A DNA stretch of 64,000 bases from Eremophila alpestris peregrina (GCA_009792885.1 WMCF01000011.1:18356126-18420125), one strand, 5' to 3'; positions 38,901 to 53,440 are shown, numbered from the stretch's first letter. Made by a program: numbers and translations. Notes: a model not told the origin generated them from the letters alone.

Positions 38901-41900
38901 AGAAAATACAAATACTCCATTATTTTAAATACAACCTTAATTCTAAAGGGCCTAGTTAAGAGCAACACATTACCACACCATTACTTCTATGTGACAAAAT
39001 ACCAAAATCAGACTGGTATTTTTGCCCTGTTGTTTTGTCTCACACAATCTCTAATTGAACCCATTTCCTTCCCTCCTAACCTTTACTTTCATCTCTTGTA
39101 TCTTCAGACCTCTTTCCATGCATATGAAGTTATTCTTGTTGCTCAACAAAATTTGGGGTCTAATACGAGATGTTTGATATAAGAATAGAGAAAAGATGTT
39201 TTTCTCCAGGGTGATAATAAGTATTTTTTCTTTATGGCTTTCTTCCTATAGAGAGGGAAGCAATTCGTTTTACTGAATTTAGCCTTCACAACCTCACTTC
39301 TTTTTTTCAGATTTTCTGTAACCCTCACTAAACCTGATCACAGCAATTAATTACTACATACCATCCTTTGAAAGCACACATTGGACTAGCCAGGCAAGAG
39401 GTTTGGAGATTAGCAGACCTTATTTAAATAAGCAACACAACATTATCTGCCTACCAGGTGCTCTGCACAGTAAATTCACTGGGTTAAAGCCACCTGACAG
39501 CAGATAAGACAGCTGATGCTCGTGCTGCTCATCTGCTTCAACTGCATTACTTAAGAATCATCAAAATAAACTTCTCGTGTTACAAGGAGTATCCTAAATC
39601 ATTTTTAGCATTTTTCAGGAGTATATTTATTAAATCAAAACCCTAGGAGCCTATGGACAGACAACACCGTGCCCACCTGCTTGGATTTCACCTTCAAGCT
39701 GTGCCACATGAAATAAGAAAGCACTGCATCTCGCATACAGGGACTGTCCTAATACTGGGAACTGGTTAAGGATTTACATCCAGCTGTGCAGCTTTGGCTT
39801 CGTGCACAGCATGGCACACAGAGACAGTCAGTCAGTATTTTTCAATAACCTATCTTTCCTGAATAGACTCTAACTAATTAAGAGTCAATTTGATTCAATT
39901 ACAGCATCAAGCCAAGTTCCCAGAAGACAGAGATGAGGCTGATAAGGCCTTTTGAAAGCACAAAATCCAGACTGCAATTATGTTCTACAAGGCTCCTCTT
40001 CAAAGAGCGGAGCTTCTCAGAGGAGGTCTCAGCAAGGGGGTTCGGCTCTTGCAGGTGGCCCCAGCCCCACACAACATCCAGGTACTAAAGGTGTAGCTCT
40101 GTCACCAGCATTAGCAGCTCCAGATTGCTTCAAATATCTGGAGTCTCTAATTATCTGTGAGGCATTGTGGAACACATACATTTTAATTTTTTTTTTCTCA
40201 TGATTGAGATTTCTTTGAAGAACAGCATTTCTGACTCAGTAATATTCTCATACCAGCCTGCGCTTCAGTGCTGATTTACATTTCTGACTGGCTGTGTAAA
40301 TTACTTTGCACACAGAGTCTCAGCTGCCTCTAACACCCTGTTTTCCATTTTTCTGAGTAGCCAAGCAATAAATGTGTTTTAATTGGAACCAGAAACAGAT
40401 ACTTGATATGACCCAGCAGTCCCTTTCACAGTGATACTGGGTGCTCGTGGTATGCATTTAGATCCAGGCTTCCCTGGAGTTTAAAGGTGAGCACGTGAGC
40501 TGCAGCTAAAATTGATATTTCCTTCTTCTGAACACGGAGATATTGAAGCACAAAAATAATCTTATTCCATAACTCGCCCCTCTGACCAGCATCCTCCCCA
40601 GCTAATGAGGGCTGGGGGAGACACACTCTGGTACTCATTTATTGATGCTGCTCAGAGATTGCAAACTTCATGTGGTTGGAAAAGTTGCAAAGGCTGTTTT
40701 TGATTTAAAGACATTTCTGGATACTGACAACTTTGCCAGCCCATCCTTCATTCATGAAGAGTTTAAGGAAAACCCTCATGAGCCTGGTGAGAGTCCTCAG
40801 TCTGACGCACAGCTTCAATGACAGTTCAGCCAAAGATTCCCTTTTTTCTAAGGGTTAAGATCAGCCATCCCCTCATTATTTTGCAATTTTAAACATTTTT
40901 AATCTGTATTAAATATCCTTGTTCATAAATGCTGCCTGTCAGGTGCAAGTCATGGGATTTCTGGGTGACCTCTGCAGTAACATCCCAACCGACCTTCCTG
41001 AAATCTACATGTGTGACATGTGGCTACTCTTTTCTATGTAGTGAAGAATTACCCTATCTTCAAGGAACAGCATTTTAAAGATTTGGGGCTGCATAGTTCT
41101 CCAGACCAGCACAGTGGTCTGCTGAAGACCCGCTATGTTGCTCACCCTGCAATTAAGTTAGAAATAAAATATTTTTAAAATGTAATTTAAAAATTTAGAA
41201 TATTTTAATAATGTAATTAGTTATTTCTGCTGCACTATTAAAACTGCGCTAAAATAACATCATACAGAGGAGAATCACTTCCTCCATGGAGAGGACATAG
41301 TGATTCATTTACCTGCCAATAATCTCCCTCAAATGACAGACTGTTGGCTTCATATAGACACATATTATTAGCAGCATATTGCCTGTTAATAATAAAAAAA
41401 AAATGTAAGAAATGGAACTATAAATCAAATTCATTGCTCATTACTACCTACAGTCCTACTCAAGTGTTACATGCGGTTTTCTACTGCTACTTCCAAACAG
41501 TTTTGCACACCTGCTTGCTAGTCAAATTAGATTAAAAACACTGAAATTTGACATTACAGTGTCCAAAAGTACAACTAAACCTGTAAAACTGTATCTGATG
41601 ATAAACCAGTGGAAGTCTAAAAACCCAGGCTAAAGGAATTATGACCATTAACAAGGGGTAGAAACTTTCTTAACTTCTCCAGCTTTGCAAACTGAGACGC
41701 AACAAACAAACGTGTAATTCAAAATTATCCTCACATTTCTGAGCTGCTCCTCTATACTAGATTTTTTTTATTTTCTCAGTGTATCCCCAAAATAAGTATT
41801 TTTTCCTTGGAAAATGCTGGAGAACTGACATAGCCTATTTTTTCCCCACACATTACAAACAGAAATCAGAAAAAATGCAGTATATTCAGTACTGTAAATA

Positions 41901-43414
41901 TAACCTGAAAAATTGGTGGTGGAACAAATTAGACAAATTTAGTTTCATTTTTCACATTTGCTCATTTACCCAGTAAACAGAAATGGAACTTAAATTAGCT
42001 TATTAGTACCACTAAGCCAATACATTTCTGCTCTGGAAATAGACTGTATGTCTCATTTATGAAGAGTTATTAAATAGAAACCATTCTCAAAAAAAAAATC
42101 TCTTAACAGATTCCCTTCCCAAACATAAAAAATGAAGTCAAAAATAGACATAATATTCATAATACCCAAAGAATTATTGCTGTTGTAGTCTCAGTGGATT
42201 CTTTTAGTGCTTTCCAACTCCATTAACATTCAGACTGCCTTACAGCTGCCAAGATAGGGCAGGAAAAAGTCACCTAACAATAGAAAAACTATACAAAATA
42301 TTATTCAGAATGTGGCATTACATGAAAATGAGGTAGTAAACTCCAAGGTTACTGACACAAAGCTTGGGGCATAGAATTTCATCCAACATCCATGTTGGAA
42401 CAGGCCAAAATTCCTGTGTGTATTGCCTGCGTGCCCATTTTCAGCACCTTCGAGGCCAACAGGAAAAAAGACATCATTTTCATAAAGAAAATAAAATTAA
42501 AGGATTCAGTGCACAACTCAATTATTTTTTCACTAAATTTTTACTGCAATAATCATAATTATTTTGCTTCTCCCTCCCTCCCCAAGGCAAAACTAATTTG
42601 TCCTCAACGATCACTCAGTGCTTGTTACCGTGTTCAGTGGTCTGGTCTAAAAATCAAACACTCACCCTCTCCCTGACTTCTACTGTGTTTCATGTCAAAC
42701 AAATTCTTTGCAACATTGCTTAGAGACAGGACAAAATACTTCAGGCTCTGAGATGAAAATAAAGGTGTAGCCAGTGATCAGACAAAAGACAAGCACATTT
42801 CCCTCCCCTCAGGAGGCACAGCAGTAGAAACCACAGAGAGACTCATCAGTACCTGATTTCTTACCCCTAGAACTGAGGCACTTTATTTTAAATACACTCA
42901 CTACACCCACACACACTGAAATGTGGAAGTTAACTGCAAATGAGAAGAGGCAATCACTTGTGCAAAGCAGTCGGGATTAGTGTTAAATTTACCATCTGAT
43001 GATGTTTAAGAAGCACTTAGAACATCATTCTCTCTGTGTGTTCATAAGAAAATGCTGGTTTCCTTCTTAATTAGAATTTCATCAGATGGGTATAAAAGGT
43101 AATTTGAAGCTGTAGAAATTTTTTAGGCCTAGGCCTAAGTGGGATGTAATGGTCTGAGTATGTGGGGAGCAACAATTCAGGTCAAACAGACCTTGCCAAT
43201 GCAAACTCCAGGTTAACAAGGGGTTTCAGTTCTGATTTACACTATAGGTGTGGAGCACAGAACCATGGAAAAGATTCCTTATTTACCTTCACCCTAAAGA
43301 GCCTGTGTAAAACATTCTTGCTGATACAAACTGAGATATAAATCAATATAAAAAAAGCACCTGCAAATTGTCAGATCCCCAAAAAGCAAGCACTGAAAAG
43401 AAGGAGAAACTTTT
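29970..43414. other. Long repeat-poor non-coding interval
   Basis: Over 13 kb without a recognisable gene or CR1 copy. Includes a 13-bp palindrome at 30078-30090, a small AAT repeat near 30632-30648 and very AT-rich sections (about 38670-38960, 41150-41225). Low repeat content fits a conserved gene-desert flank but proves nothing. Confidence 0.55.
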
Positions 43415-43858
43415 ACAATCACAAAATCATGAAGATTGGAGAAAATCTCCAAGATCACCAAGTCCAAACTTTGACCAAACACTACCCTGCCAATTAAACC
43501 ATAGCACTGAATGCCACATCCAGTCATTCCAGAAATGAAGACTCCACTATCTCCCTGGGCAGCCCATTCCACTGCTTGATAACCCTTTCCATGAAACAAT
43601 TCTTCCTGATGTTTAACCTCAGCCTCACCTGGTACATCTTGAGGCTGTGTCCTCTTGTCCTGGTTGTCTGGAAGAAGAGGTCAGCCCACACCTGGCTTCC
43701 AGGGAGTTGTAGAGAGTGAGAAGGTCTCCCCTGAGCCTCTTTTTCTCCAGGCTGAACATCCCCAGCTCCCTCAGCCTCTCCTCATAGGACTTGGTCCCTA
43801 GATCCTTCACCAGCTTCGTTGTCCTTCTCTTGACATGCTCCAGTGTCTCAAAATCCTG
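43415..43858 (-). mobile_element. 5'-truncated CR1 LINE, 3' UTR/ORF2 end
   Basis: On the minus strand it reads through the well-known CR1 segments GAGGCTGAGGGAGCTGGG, TTCAGCCTGGAGAA, GGACAAGAGGACACAGCCTC and GGGCTGCCCAGGGAGAT. It ends in the octamer-like tail near 43440-43417 (ATGATTTTGTGATTG). The 444-bp copy is diverged but continuous. It is the longest CR1 copy in the window. Confidence 0.93.
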
Positions 43859-44152
43859 TTAAAATTGTAGAAATCCAACTACAGTTTTGGTTTGGTGGGC
43901 TGCATTTCTGGCGTTCATATAAGCACATGTCTGGAAGGAAAAAAACCCAAAACCCTACTACTAAAAGTGTTTCTATTAGAAAAAAAGTAAAATTCAAAGT
44001 ACTGGCAGCCAAAGCAAGAAGCAAGGAATTCACCAGAAATAGTCTGTCAGGGAAGTTAAGAACCATCTGCTTGGAAGAAATCTTTTAACTGCAAGAAGTC
44101 TCTAAGGCACCAAAGAAGGCTTAGGTTTCACTGCAAGATCAACAAAGTATTT

Positions 44153-44172
44153 AAAAAAAAAAAAAAAAAAAA
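44153..44172 (+). repeat. Poly(A) run
   Basis: A20 about 300 bp from the CR1 copy ending at 43858 and not part of it. Confidence 0.95.
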
Positions 44173-45330
44173 CAAGTGTATGCATAACTGTCCAGAAACC
44201 ACCTGAAGTTAAGTACTCCTGATGCAGCATTTCTCCTCCTTCAGTTTTGCTTCCAGGAGCATCTCCTGCTGACAGCTGGAGCTGCTGCAGGTGCTCTAGC
44301 AAAGCTGCTCACCCACAGGCTCACCAGCACAGGCTCTTGTCAAACACTTCTAAATTCGAGGACCAAATAAAAGCAGGGGAAGAAATGAAAATTATAAGAA
44401 ACCATGTCATTTTACCCAGTGGTTTGTCCAAACATGTGCCTTGTGTGACACAAGGAGCATTAACAGCTGTGGATGGCTGACAGAATCCCCACTTCCCACA
44501 TCCATTTAAGCTCTCATGGACTTTCCAGGAGAGATTAAATAGGCAAAATCTTACAGCTGAGGTAAGGGATCATTCTCATCTGATGAGACCTCTCCTAGAC
44601 ACTGCAGGCTTTCCCAGAGAAACCAGTAAAGAGGTATCAAATGACAGCACCATGAAATGAGATGCTGGAAACTTCAGTGTGCCCTGCAGCCCTCAAGGAG
44701 ACAAAATTGGGGCGAAGGAAGAAGTAAAACTGCTCCTACAGGCTCTCTCTCTTAATTTATTATAAAGCTTGTACAGCAACACCTAAAGGGCCTAAATATA
44801 TTCCATATATTCCACTTTGGTACTGAAAATGCTCTTCAAGATTTCTGTAAACAAGATTTTTATAGGTGAAACAGATCTAGACAAAAATCTCATGAAGTAT
44901 TATTGCACTGTGTTTTACTATAGAGTAAATATTTTTATTCTTTTTGAGAATTGGATAAGATGAGGTGAACTGAAGCCAGTGGACCCAAGAAATGAGCAGT
45001 ACCACTTCAGGAAAATACCCATGCTAAGCCACAAATCTCAGGAGACTCCAGCAAGGGTAGAAGTAAATTGTTTCTGAGTGAGAATTTTGACAATCAAATC
45101 AGTCTAGAAGGACAGAAGAGCACAGAATTTAGCACACCCTGTGAAGCAAAAACCTGCTGGGTGTGCTCTTGTCTAAAGTTTAAGGTAACTTCAAGGTTGA
45201 TCTTAATAAGAAAGTATCAAGTATTCCTGGTTGGATGTGACAGATTGTTGAGGGTAACCCAAAATGTTATTGCATTCCATATTTCTTTGTGTCCAAAATT
45301 GTTACTGTCTCTTTAAGACCCTGCAGGACA

Positions 45331-45480
45331 CAGATGCCTATATATGTTATATACGACATGTATTTATATAATGACATATGCATATATATAAATTTTAAAG
45401 TGCCACTTTTATAGTGCCACTTTACAAATTTTATTTAGTGTATATATATGTGTGTATACATATATATATACATATGCATT
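45331..45480 (+). repeat. AT-rich (TA/TATG)n microsatellite tract
   Basis: Alternating TA, TG and CATA stretches, including a near self-complementary segment (about 45439-45474) and a small direct duplication of agtgccactttta at 45401-45424. It is likely unstable and able to extrude as a cruciform. Confidence 0.85.
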
Positions 45481-48400
45481 TTCCAACAAGATCTGGCTTG
45501 AAGGAGAAAAGCTGGCAAACCTCGAACCAATCAGAAAGAGAAATGCTGTATGAAACCCTGCTGCTTTGAGGACACAAAATACCTACATTCAGTAATCTAA
45601 GCTGAATACAAAGAGCTGCTGCAGTTTCTCCAGTGTCTCTGGATTTCCCTATCAGAAACATAATTTTCATAAAGCTTATTTAAATTAATCCTACATTAAC
45701 CCACGCTCATGAACTCAACCTCCACTTTACCCAGATGCTGGTGATGTAAGAACACTGAATTAAGTGAATCTGATGACAAGACAGGTGAGCTGGAGGTGAA
45801 AACCTTCATCATACAAATAATGCCATGGCCCAAAAGGCCTTCCTCAGCGTCTTCTGTACATTCTGAATGGGAGACCAGTAACAGAATCTGTCTGGGACTG
45901 TGTGGCACAAGGGTCAGGATGTCTGTGTTCTTCCTCATTCGTCCTGTTTTGAGGAGTCACGAGTCCCCCTGATTTTTGGCCTCCATAGCAGTTCCAAAGT
46001 AAGGCTGTGGTTTGGTATGAAACAGATTTAACAGGAGTAGCAGAGAGGGGACAGCAGATGAACCTCAGACCTCAAACATCACACTTCAGAGATGTGCAGT
46101 TACTGGAAAATATTGTGCTACACCAATGTAGCAGGTCAGAAAGACACAAAAAAATGATGCCCCAAATTCCTGCCTCATGTACACTTAGAGATGAACAGAT
46201 GATCAGCCTACAGGCTCCACTTTAGTGCTCTTCAGATTACAGGTCAATGTATTTTATACTTCATTTACAACAGCATGGCAACACCATTCTGGTGCATTTA
46301 ATTAATCTTTGGCTTTTGCACTTGGTTATGCTGGGCACACTGCCATCAGTGTAGAAACATCCAGCTCATACATGAGGCATTTTTACTCCACTTACTTTGT
46401 TCCAAGGAAGAAACCTCACAGATACAACTCAAGCTTCCAGCTGTTCCCATTTTCCCTTACTCCCCATTTCCCCACTGAGACTTCAAAAAAATGCCTGCAC
46501 AGGCAAACAGGTTTTTTTACCTTCTCAGCATCTTTTATTTTATTTTAACATCCCTCTAAACGTGCTCAAAAGCAGTGCATCTGGCACCTTCCTTAGGAGG
46601 CACAAGGCAGAAACAGGAATTAAATGTATTCTGTGCTTATCTTTACAGACACATGTATGTCAGGTAGGAAATAATTGAAAAAAAATTGTGACTGACCTGG
46701 CCTTGATATGCAAAATCTGGTACAGTGTGCACCAGACCAGGCTGAAAGATTTTGCAGTGCTAACCCATGACAATCACCAATGCTGGTACCCACATCAGAA
46801 GCAGCACAGCTTCTCCCAGCCTGAGATCCTACTTACCGTGAGAGATTCCTGGAGCTGGCACAGGTAAAAAACCAAGTGAAAACACATTAACACAGAACAC
46901 AGTTCAAACACCAAAGCAGACAACGGCAAACAAGATTTGAAGTCAAGGGGTTGTAGCCAAAACTTCTGGGCTAATTCGAAATCCTTTTTCCTAAAACATG
47001 TTGAATATAATCACTTCTAGTTTTAATGTCAGCACTTCTATCCTTGCAAGAATGCACTATGCTGCTCTTCAAGATGGTTTTCATGTCAGTATGTGGCTGC
47101 ATATGACTCCATGGGCTTCTCAACAATACCTCCTATTAGAAAGAGACATTACTCTGAATCTAAATTCTTTGATCAGTTTTCTTTATGGATTTTAATACAT
47201 AATATATTATATTTCAATGTAATTATTTACAGTAACATTCTGGCTAGCTCAGGATAGTTTCACCACTGAAGCATAACAGAAAAAATACAATTTGTCCTAC
47301 CATTAGAAATATTTCTGATCAGTTTTATAGAAAAACCACATGGATCTCCCCAAAACACAGGTGGGGAAATGGAAATTTATTCATTAAGTGTTTCGTTAGA
47401 TGTGTTAAAAATACATATATGTCAAACTAACTGGAATAAAAGAGTTTCTCACCTCCCTCTTCTGCCCTGAAACACAGAGGCAGTTTTGCAATGGGCACAC
47501 AACGACTTCATGGTTGCACTGGATACTCAATTTATGAAGCCTGCTGGCTATATTCCCATAAATTTCCTAGAACCAAAAGTTTTCACTGTTATTCCTTTTA
47601 GTCCATGAGAAACATCTCCATTGCTCCACCCTCTCTGCCATTTCATCAAGTCCTTACTATGTATTATCATATTATAAATTATTCTAGCAGGTTCAAGAGG
47701 GGTTTGTTCATGTTTCTTTTCTAAAGACATTTATCAACCTCTTGGAAATTTTCCATGCTGGCCAGGAGTTCCTTGGCTGGGAATCACAAGGTTGTTGCCC
47801 ACGCTGTTCCACTTCCTAAAGCACACCGGGGAATGTTGCCTGGCTGATTGCTGTTTGTGCCTGCTTCAGGGACAGCAAACCTCAGCACTGCCAGACCATG
47901 ACATAATAATCAACCCTCCACAGGGAGAAATATTCCCTCCAACTGCCCTTTTGAAGCATTTCCCTGAAATGATAGCTTTTAGAACTAGTGAGTGTATTTT
48001 AGGATTGACAACAACTGTTTGCTCTTTACATTCCGGTCTTTGGTCCCCCTAATCCCAAACAAACAAAGAAAAGCAATTAGAGAGAACTTATTTGGAGCTA
48101 TCAAGAGATACAAATAAAAATCCATTGTACAACAAACAGTGTCTGGCTTTTGAGGAGTGAGAGCACCTCAAAGAAACAAACTCGTGACAGAATGAAAGAT
48201 GTATTCTGATCCAAACTGCACAATCAAAGGCAACCTCCTCCCCTAAAGGAAAGCTTGTAAATACAAATGTGAGTGGAACCATCCTCTGGTTTCATTCAAA
48301 AGGCACCCATTTCCCCAGGCAGATTTGTCAGTCTTAAGGAATTGTTGTAAGCATTGGACTCATCTCAGGAAATCCCCCTCCTGCCTTGACACCCAGAACA

Positions 48401-51400
48401 CATCTATTGGTGCTGCCAAAATTGCAGTAGTGTAACTTGACAGAAATGCTCTGAACCAAAGACAGCTCAGAGCCGGAGGCTTCCAAAAGGCAGCACAGAC
48501 AATGCTGATGCCACCACAAGGCTCTGGTAACAAAGGGCTGCTGCTTCCCCTCACAGCTTCTCTGCAGGGCTGAGGGATTTGCATAAATGTAATGCAGATT
48601 AATGGGTTAACATGTGGAAAAAAGTATTGTATTGCATCGTTTTTGAACTCTGGAGAGTGCAAATACTTACACCAAATACACTCTGAAGAAACAACGGTGT
48701 CAATTACCACTAAAATTATAATTTTTCTTTAGGGAAGGAGACTTTAATGAAAAAACCACCTTAAGCCACTGCAATGGTTTTCAGTTTCTTATGTTCTGCT
48801 GACACCAGGTGGCACAAAGGAAAATAGTCTCACAGCAACAAACATCTCTGGTCCTGCTTCAGCAGCCAATCACTCCTCACTCTCTCTGAGTCAAGATTTG
48901 CCATTTCTATTACTACAAAATCAATACACTCAAAGTTTTAGAAGAGATGCCATGGAAGGCTTTTATAGGTTAGTAACATCTCCCATGTGAACTGTCCACC
49001 CCCAAGTAGTGCTAGTGCAGAAGGATTACTAAAAATATATTCTAGACAGCCAGAGGCTTTTCCCTTATAAGTCCCAGCTCTTAACACAAAAAAAGTTACC
49101 ATCATGTCTCATCTGGCACTGGTCAACATCCCCCAGGAAACCTAAACACAAGAGGAAAAAACACTTTTGCATGAATAGCAAAGTCTTCTCTTACACAAAG
49201 CATAAATCTCCTGTCCTTAAGTCACAACTGGGGCATATTCCCCATACACTAATATGTTGCCAATATATTTATTAAATCAATATTTTTTTTTGGCATGGAA
49301 ATACAAGGAGCAGCTCTAAAATACTGTGGGTATTAGGTTAAATTCACAAAGAACAAAAACATATTCAGATACTGCTGGCCGTGAGTACTGAACTGCTTAT
49401 TAAATCAGAGGAGCTCTCTGAAAGAAATCAGCAAGGAGAAATAAAATATTTAGATTATTCCCTGGTCCAGCCTGACCTTTTGAAGCACTTGGTGTTAATT
49501 GCCATTTCCAGGTAGCTCTTGACCAAAGATTAGCAGGTTATTGATGACAACTGTGGTGCAAGCAGAGCTCTTGAGACCCCACCATGCTGTGGGCTGTCTC
49601 CAGCCCCTGGCACCACTTCTCTCCCAAGGCTGTGCTGCGCTGACCTCAGTCCCATTTACATCTGTGGCTTCCTAAAATATCCCACACATCATGTGGGCAC
49701 CATGTGATGGGGTTACAAGGGAAATAGGGGGGGTTTAGATGGGTTTACACCTGCTCCATCAGCCCTTCCATGCTGAGTGTGGGGATCCAAGACCAGCCAC
49801 AGCTCAGCATTTCCATGGTTTATTTTCAAAGACCATCGTCAAAAAACCCCTTATGCTTCAACCTGACTCCTCATCCCCTTTGAAAGAGCTCAGCATTTAT
49901 GCCAGGGTGAATAGGAGGCCAGTTTCCGTAGAAAGAACTGGGATTTGGCCTGGCAAACCATGGACTGGGGAGAAGACAGGGTGCTCTCCTCCTAAGGCAT
50001 TGGGAATAGAATGACTTGCAATGAAATTGAGGTTGGTATGAGAATGAATGTGTACTCCAGAATTCAGAAAGGTGGCCAGCCTCCACTGTATTTTCACAGC
50101 ATCTGCTCTGATTCCTGCCAGAGCCCTGCCATTTCACTTTCACTGAGAACCAGATACATGCAGAGAGTTTAGAAATCCCTTTCTAAGTTTTACCAAACTT
50201 TTGCTATCTGCATAGTCCATAGCTGCATGCAGCTGAGCTAAGAGAACCATTTCTAGGCACTCAAGTGCAAAATCGACCAAAAATGTGCCCAAAAATGTTT
50301 CGCAGAACATTGTGGGACTGCTCAGGATGGACTGGCAGCCAGAGAAGAGCAGACACTTCACACCAGCTGAAAACCTGCTTGGGAAGGTCTGTCTGCCCTT
50401 TGCTGGGCAGGTAGTGAAACGAAGAAACTCCACTGGTCAGAGTGGGTGTGCTCCATGAATGAACAACTCTGTAAATGAGAACATTTTTAATTCATTCTCC
50501 ACACTAGCTTCTAAACTATGAGCTTAGCCACTGGGTACTTACATCAATAGTCACGTTATTTTGATTTGTGGTTACTGCATTTACACACCTATATAAAATA
50601 CTCTGATCATTTTCCCAAACAGCTTTGTAGAAACATCACTTATTCTGACTGTTCCATTCTTAAAACCCTATTTTTCAAACTATCATAGCCCCTAGAGTCA
50701 GTATCTGAATGGAGATGTTGGAAAAACACCTGAAAAAGTTTTTTAGTGTTATAAAAATTGTATTTTCTGGTTTTCAGCTAGTCCACAATTAGCAGCACAT
50801 TTTCATTGGAGGTGTCTTCTCTTGAAAAAACATTTTTTCCTAAGAAATATCAAGCAGAGGAACAAGAGACAGGAATTCATGTCTCCTGGTGTTTGCTTGC
50901 AGCTCTCTACGAGCAGAAAATCCATGAGATAAATATCCAGTTTCAAAGCCATGTAACTGCACTTGGAAAAGTGGCTTTGCCCAAGATTTGCTGCTAGAGT
51001 AAGGCAATAACTTTTGCTAAAGTAAATAGTTCTTTTAAATTAAGAGGGCTTGGCTGATTGCTGGCTTTTTGAAACTAATTGTGATGCTTTAAAGTACTCT
51101 GAGCACAGGACAATAGGAAGCATCTGTCCCAAATACAGCTTTTCCTTTTATTGCATATATCAGATATAAAATTATGTCATTCTTAAAGACTAAGTGTTAC
51201 ACTTCCACCTATCCTGCCCACTCACCATTCCTGTTCAAATGCCAGCTGTGTAGCTTGCCAAATTTTTACTTAAGCTTCACGGTGTTTAAAAAACCATGTC
51301 AGGGTGCAGCTCTAACTGTCCTGTCTTGGTTTGACAAGCAGCCTACAAGTTAAAAAAAAATAAATAAATAAAACCACAGTGATTACGGGATGTGCAGCAT

Positions 51401-52258
51401 TGTAACTGTGATGTGCATTTGGATTAACTCTCACCTGTGAGTTATCCCTACAATCAGGGAGAGAGCTGTGCATCCTGGCTCTGATGGCAGTCACAGCAGG
51501 TGCCCAAGGCAGACTGGAAGGGCAAAGCAGACCTGGGGAATAGCAAATACAAAAGGTGCCATCATCTCTGAAAGAAGTCAGAGTGTAACAACCTGCAGTC
51601 TTTCATTTTCCCTGAAGCTTCCTTGGCAGTTTTGCAGCTTCATCTCCACTCTTGTTGTTGGTTGGCAGTTTCCAAAGGCTCTTCTGCCTCCCATGGATCT
51701 GACAGAAGTGTCAGCAGCCCTGGATGCAGTAGGTGAAGCAGCTGAGTGGCATTTTGACGGCCACCACAAAAAAATGACTTAGATGTGTTAGAAAACAGCA
51801 AAGTTTTCATCAGCAGCCTGACTTCCAAGTTTCCACAGGAAAGGTGGATGAGTTGAAGCAATAGGTATTACTTGTCCTACAACTTTAGCTCTCTGTCCCC
51901 CACTGTGTTACACACAGGAGTGACTCAGGGAAGGCAATACACAAACACCAACAGGCACTCAGCTGGCATCATTTGTTTAATAAAGTCTTTTCTGGTTTTA
52001 AAAAAGTTTACAAGACAGATGTGTTCCACATGATAAACAACTAGAGGGTGATCTTCCCTTGTAATAACTTAATCCATGCAGAAAGACTGGACTGCCTAAC
52101 CTGATGTTGGGCAGCAGCTAACAATTTATGAAAATATGAACAGATCTGCACACTGCAATGGAAACAGGTAGCACATGACACCACGGAGTGAGAATCAATA
52201 CACAAGCCTGCTCAGAGAATTTTCAGAATTCAAGTGTAAGTTTAAGGAAAAACCCTGA

Positions 52259-52264
52259 TTTATT
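52259..52264 (-). terminator. DTD1: Candidate poly(A) signal of DTD1
   Basis: The minus strand reads AATAAA, the first canonical hexamer downstream of the DTD1 stop. A U-rich downstream element (GGGTTTTTCCTT on minus) follows. The signal type is established; its use by this gene is inferred. Confidence 0.35.
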
Positions 52265-53377
52265 CTTTAAATGGAGCTTATGTACTGACAGTGAAATGTT
52301 CTGCTACAATCTGTCTACAGTCACCCTTTACTCAGCAGTCGTGTGAGAACACAAACACAGAAATGTCACAAGCCCTTTTCACTACTGACACTACACATTA
52401 ACAACTGAATCTGATAGCATTGCTTTGGTTGGTTCAATACAGAATGATAAGTTTCTAATGTCTCAGCTCTCCTTTCCCATTTTCCGTCCTTTTCCAAAGT
52501 TGTTGAAGAGGCAAATGCTGGGTCTTTCTTCAAGAATTCCGTGTAGTTTTTGTGTAAGAAACTGTGGAAGGCAAACAAACAGGAACATTACTGAAGGTAG
52601 AGCAGAAATACAACAGAATTCCTTCAAATCCCACACAGAAAAGCATCTTTACTTATTGTCACAGCATGAAAACTAATGCTAGATTATCTGTATACCGCAT
52701 TTTAGAGACATTCAGCTCCTTAGAAATCCAAATGTTATTGGAAAGATTTGACTGACCAAAGCACTTCAGAAGGCCTGCAAACCCTCTAAAATGTTCTTAT
52801 TTATACACACACCCCAGAAACAGTGGGGGGGAAACCTTGTATACAACTGCAATTATCATACAATGTCTGACTACCTGGGAAGTTCATGGATTTAAAAAAG
52901 AAATAAGAAGTAAGTAACTTTGTAAGCAATGAACGGTGCTGAATTGTATAAATCTCAGCCAGACTAAACTCTAGGGACAGGAAAATGAGAGAAAGGTTAA
53001 ACCTTAAATTTGCAAAGCTGTTAATAATTAAACTGCACAGCCAGCACAGGGCTTCAGTATGCAGATGAGGATAATAACTCTTTCTTGAGAGGTTGGAAAC
53101 GTTTGAAAAGTCAACATCAGCAATGTAGCTTTTCAGGGGCAGGAAGGGGGAAGGAAGGTAATGAAAGCTGTGTCCTGAAGACTTAAAGCTGGCTGGGAGA
53201 GTATGATAAACACATATCTACATAGGCAGATAATCCATGACAAAGGATGCAGGTCTATATTCAGTCTAATTCCATTCACTGATGTCTAGGCATGTCCTGC
53301 AGGTCAAGTGCCTGAAGGGAGAGAAGATCTCCTGCTGCTGAGGCAAGTTACGCTCTCAATGCCTGCCCCAATGCCAA

Positions 53378-53440
53378 GAGGGAGAGGGAGAGGGAGAGGG
53401 AGAGGGAGAGGGAGAGGGAGAGGGAGAGGGAGAGAGGGGA
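53378..53440 (+). repeat. (GGGAGA)n hexamer microsatellite in DTD1 3' UTR
   Basis: About ten uninterrupted copies of GGGAGA on the plus strand, read as TCTCCC in the DTD1 transcript. The array starts about 30 nt past the stop codon. G3 runs separated by AGA loops on the template strand fit a canonical G-quadruplex pattern. The transcript carries a long C/U tract of the kind bound by polypyrimidine- and poly(C)-binding proteins. Confidence 0.97.

Larger units (their letters stand above)
43859..52258. other. Non-coding interval downstream of DTD1
   Basis: No exon supported. Contains poly(A) at 44153, the AT microsatellite at 45331-45480 and a short AAAT repeat near 51352-51371. Confidence 0.6.
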
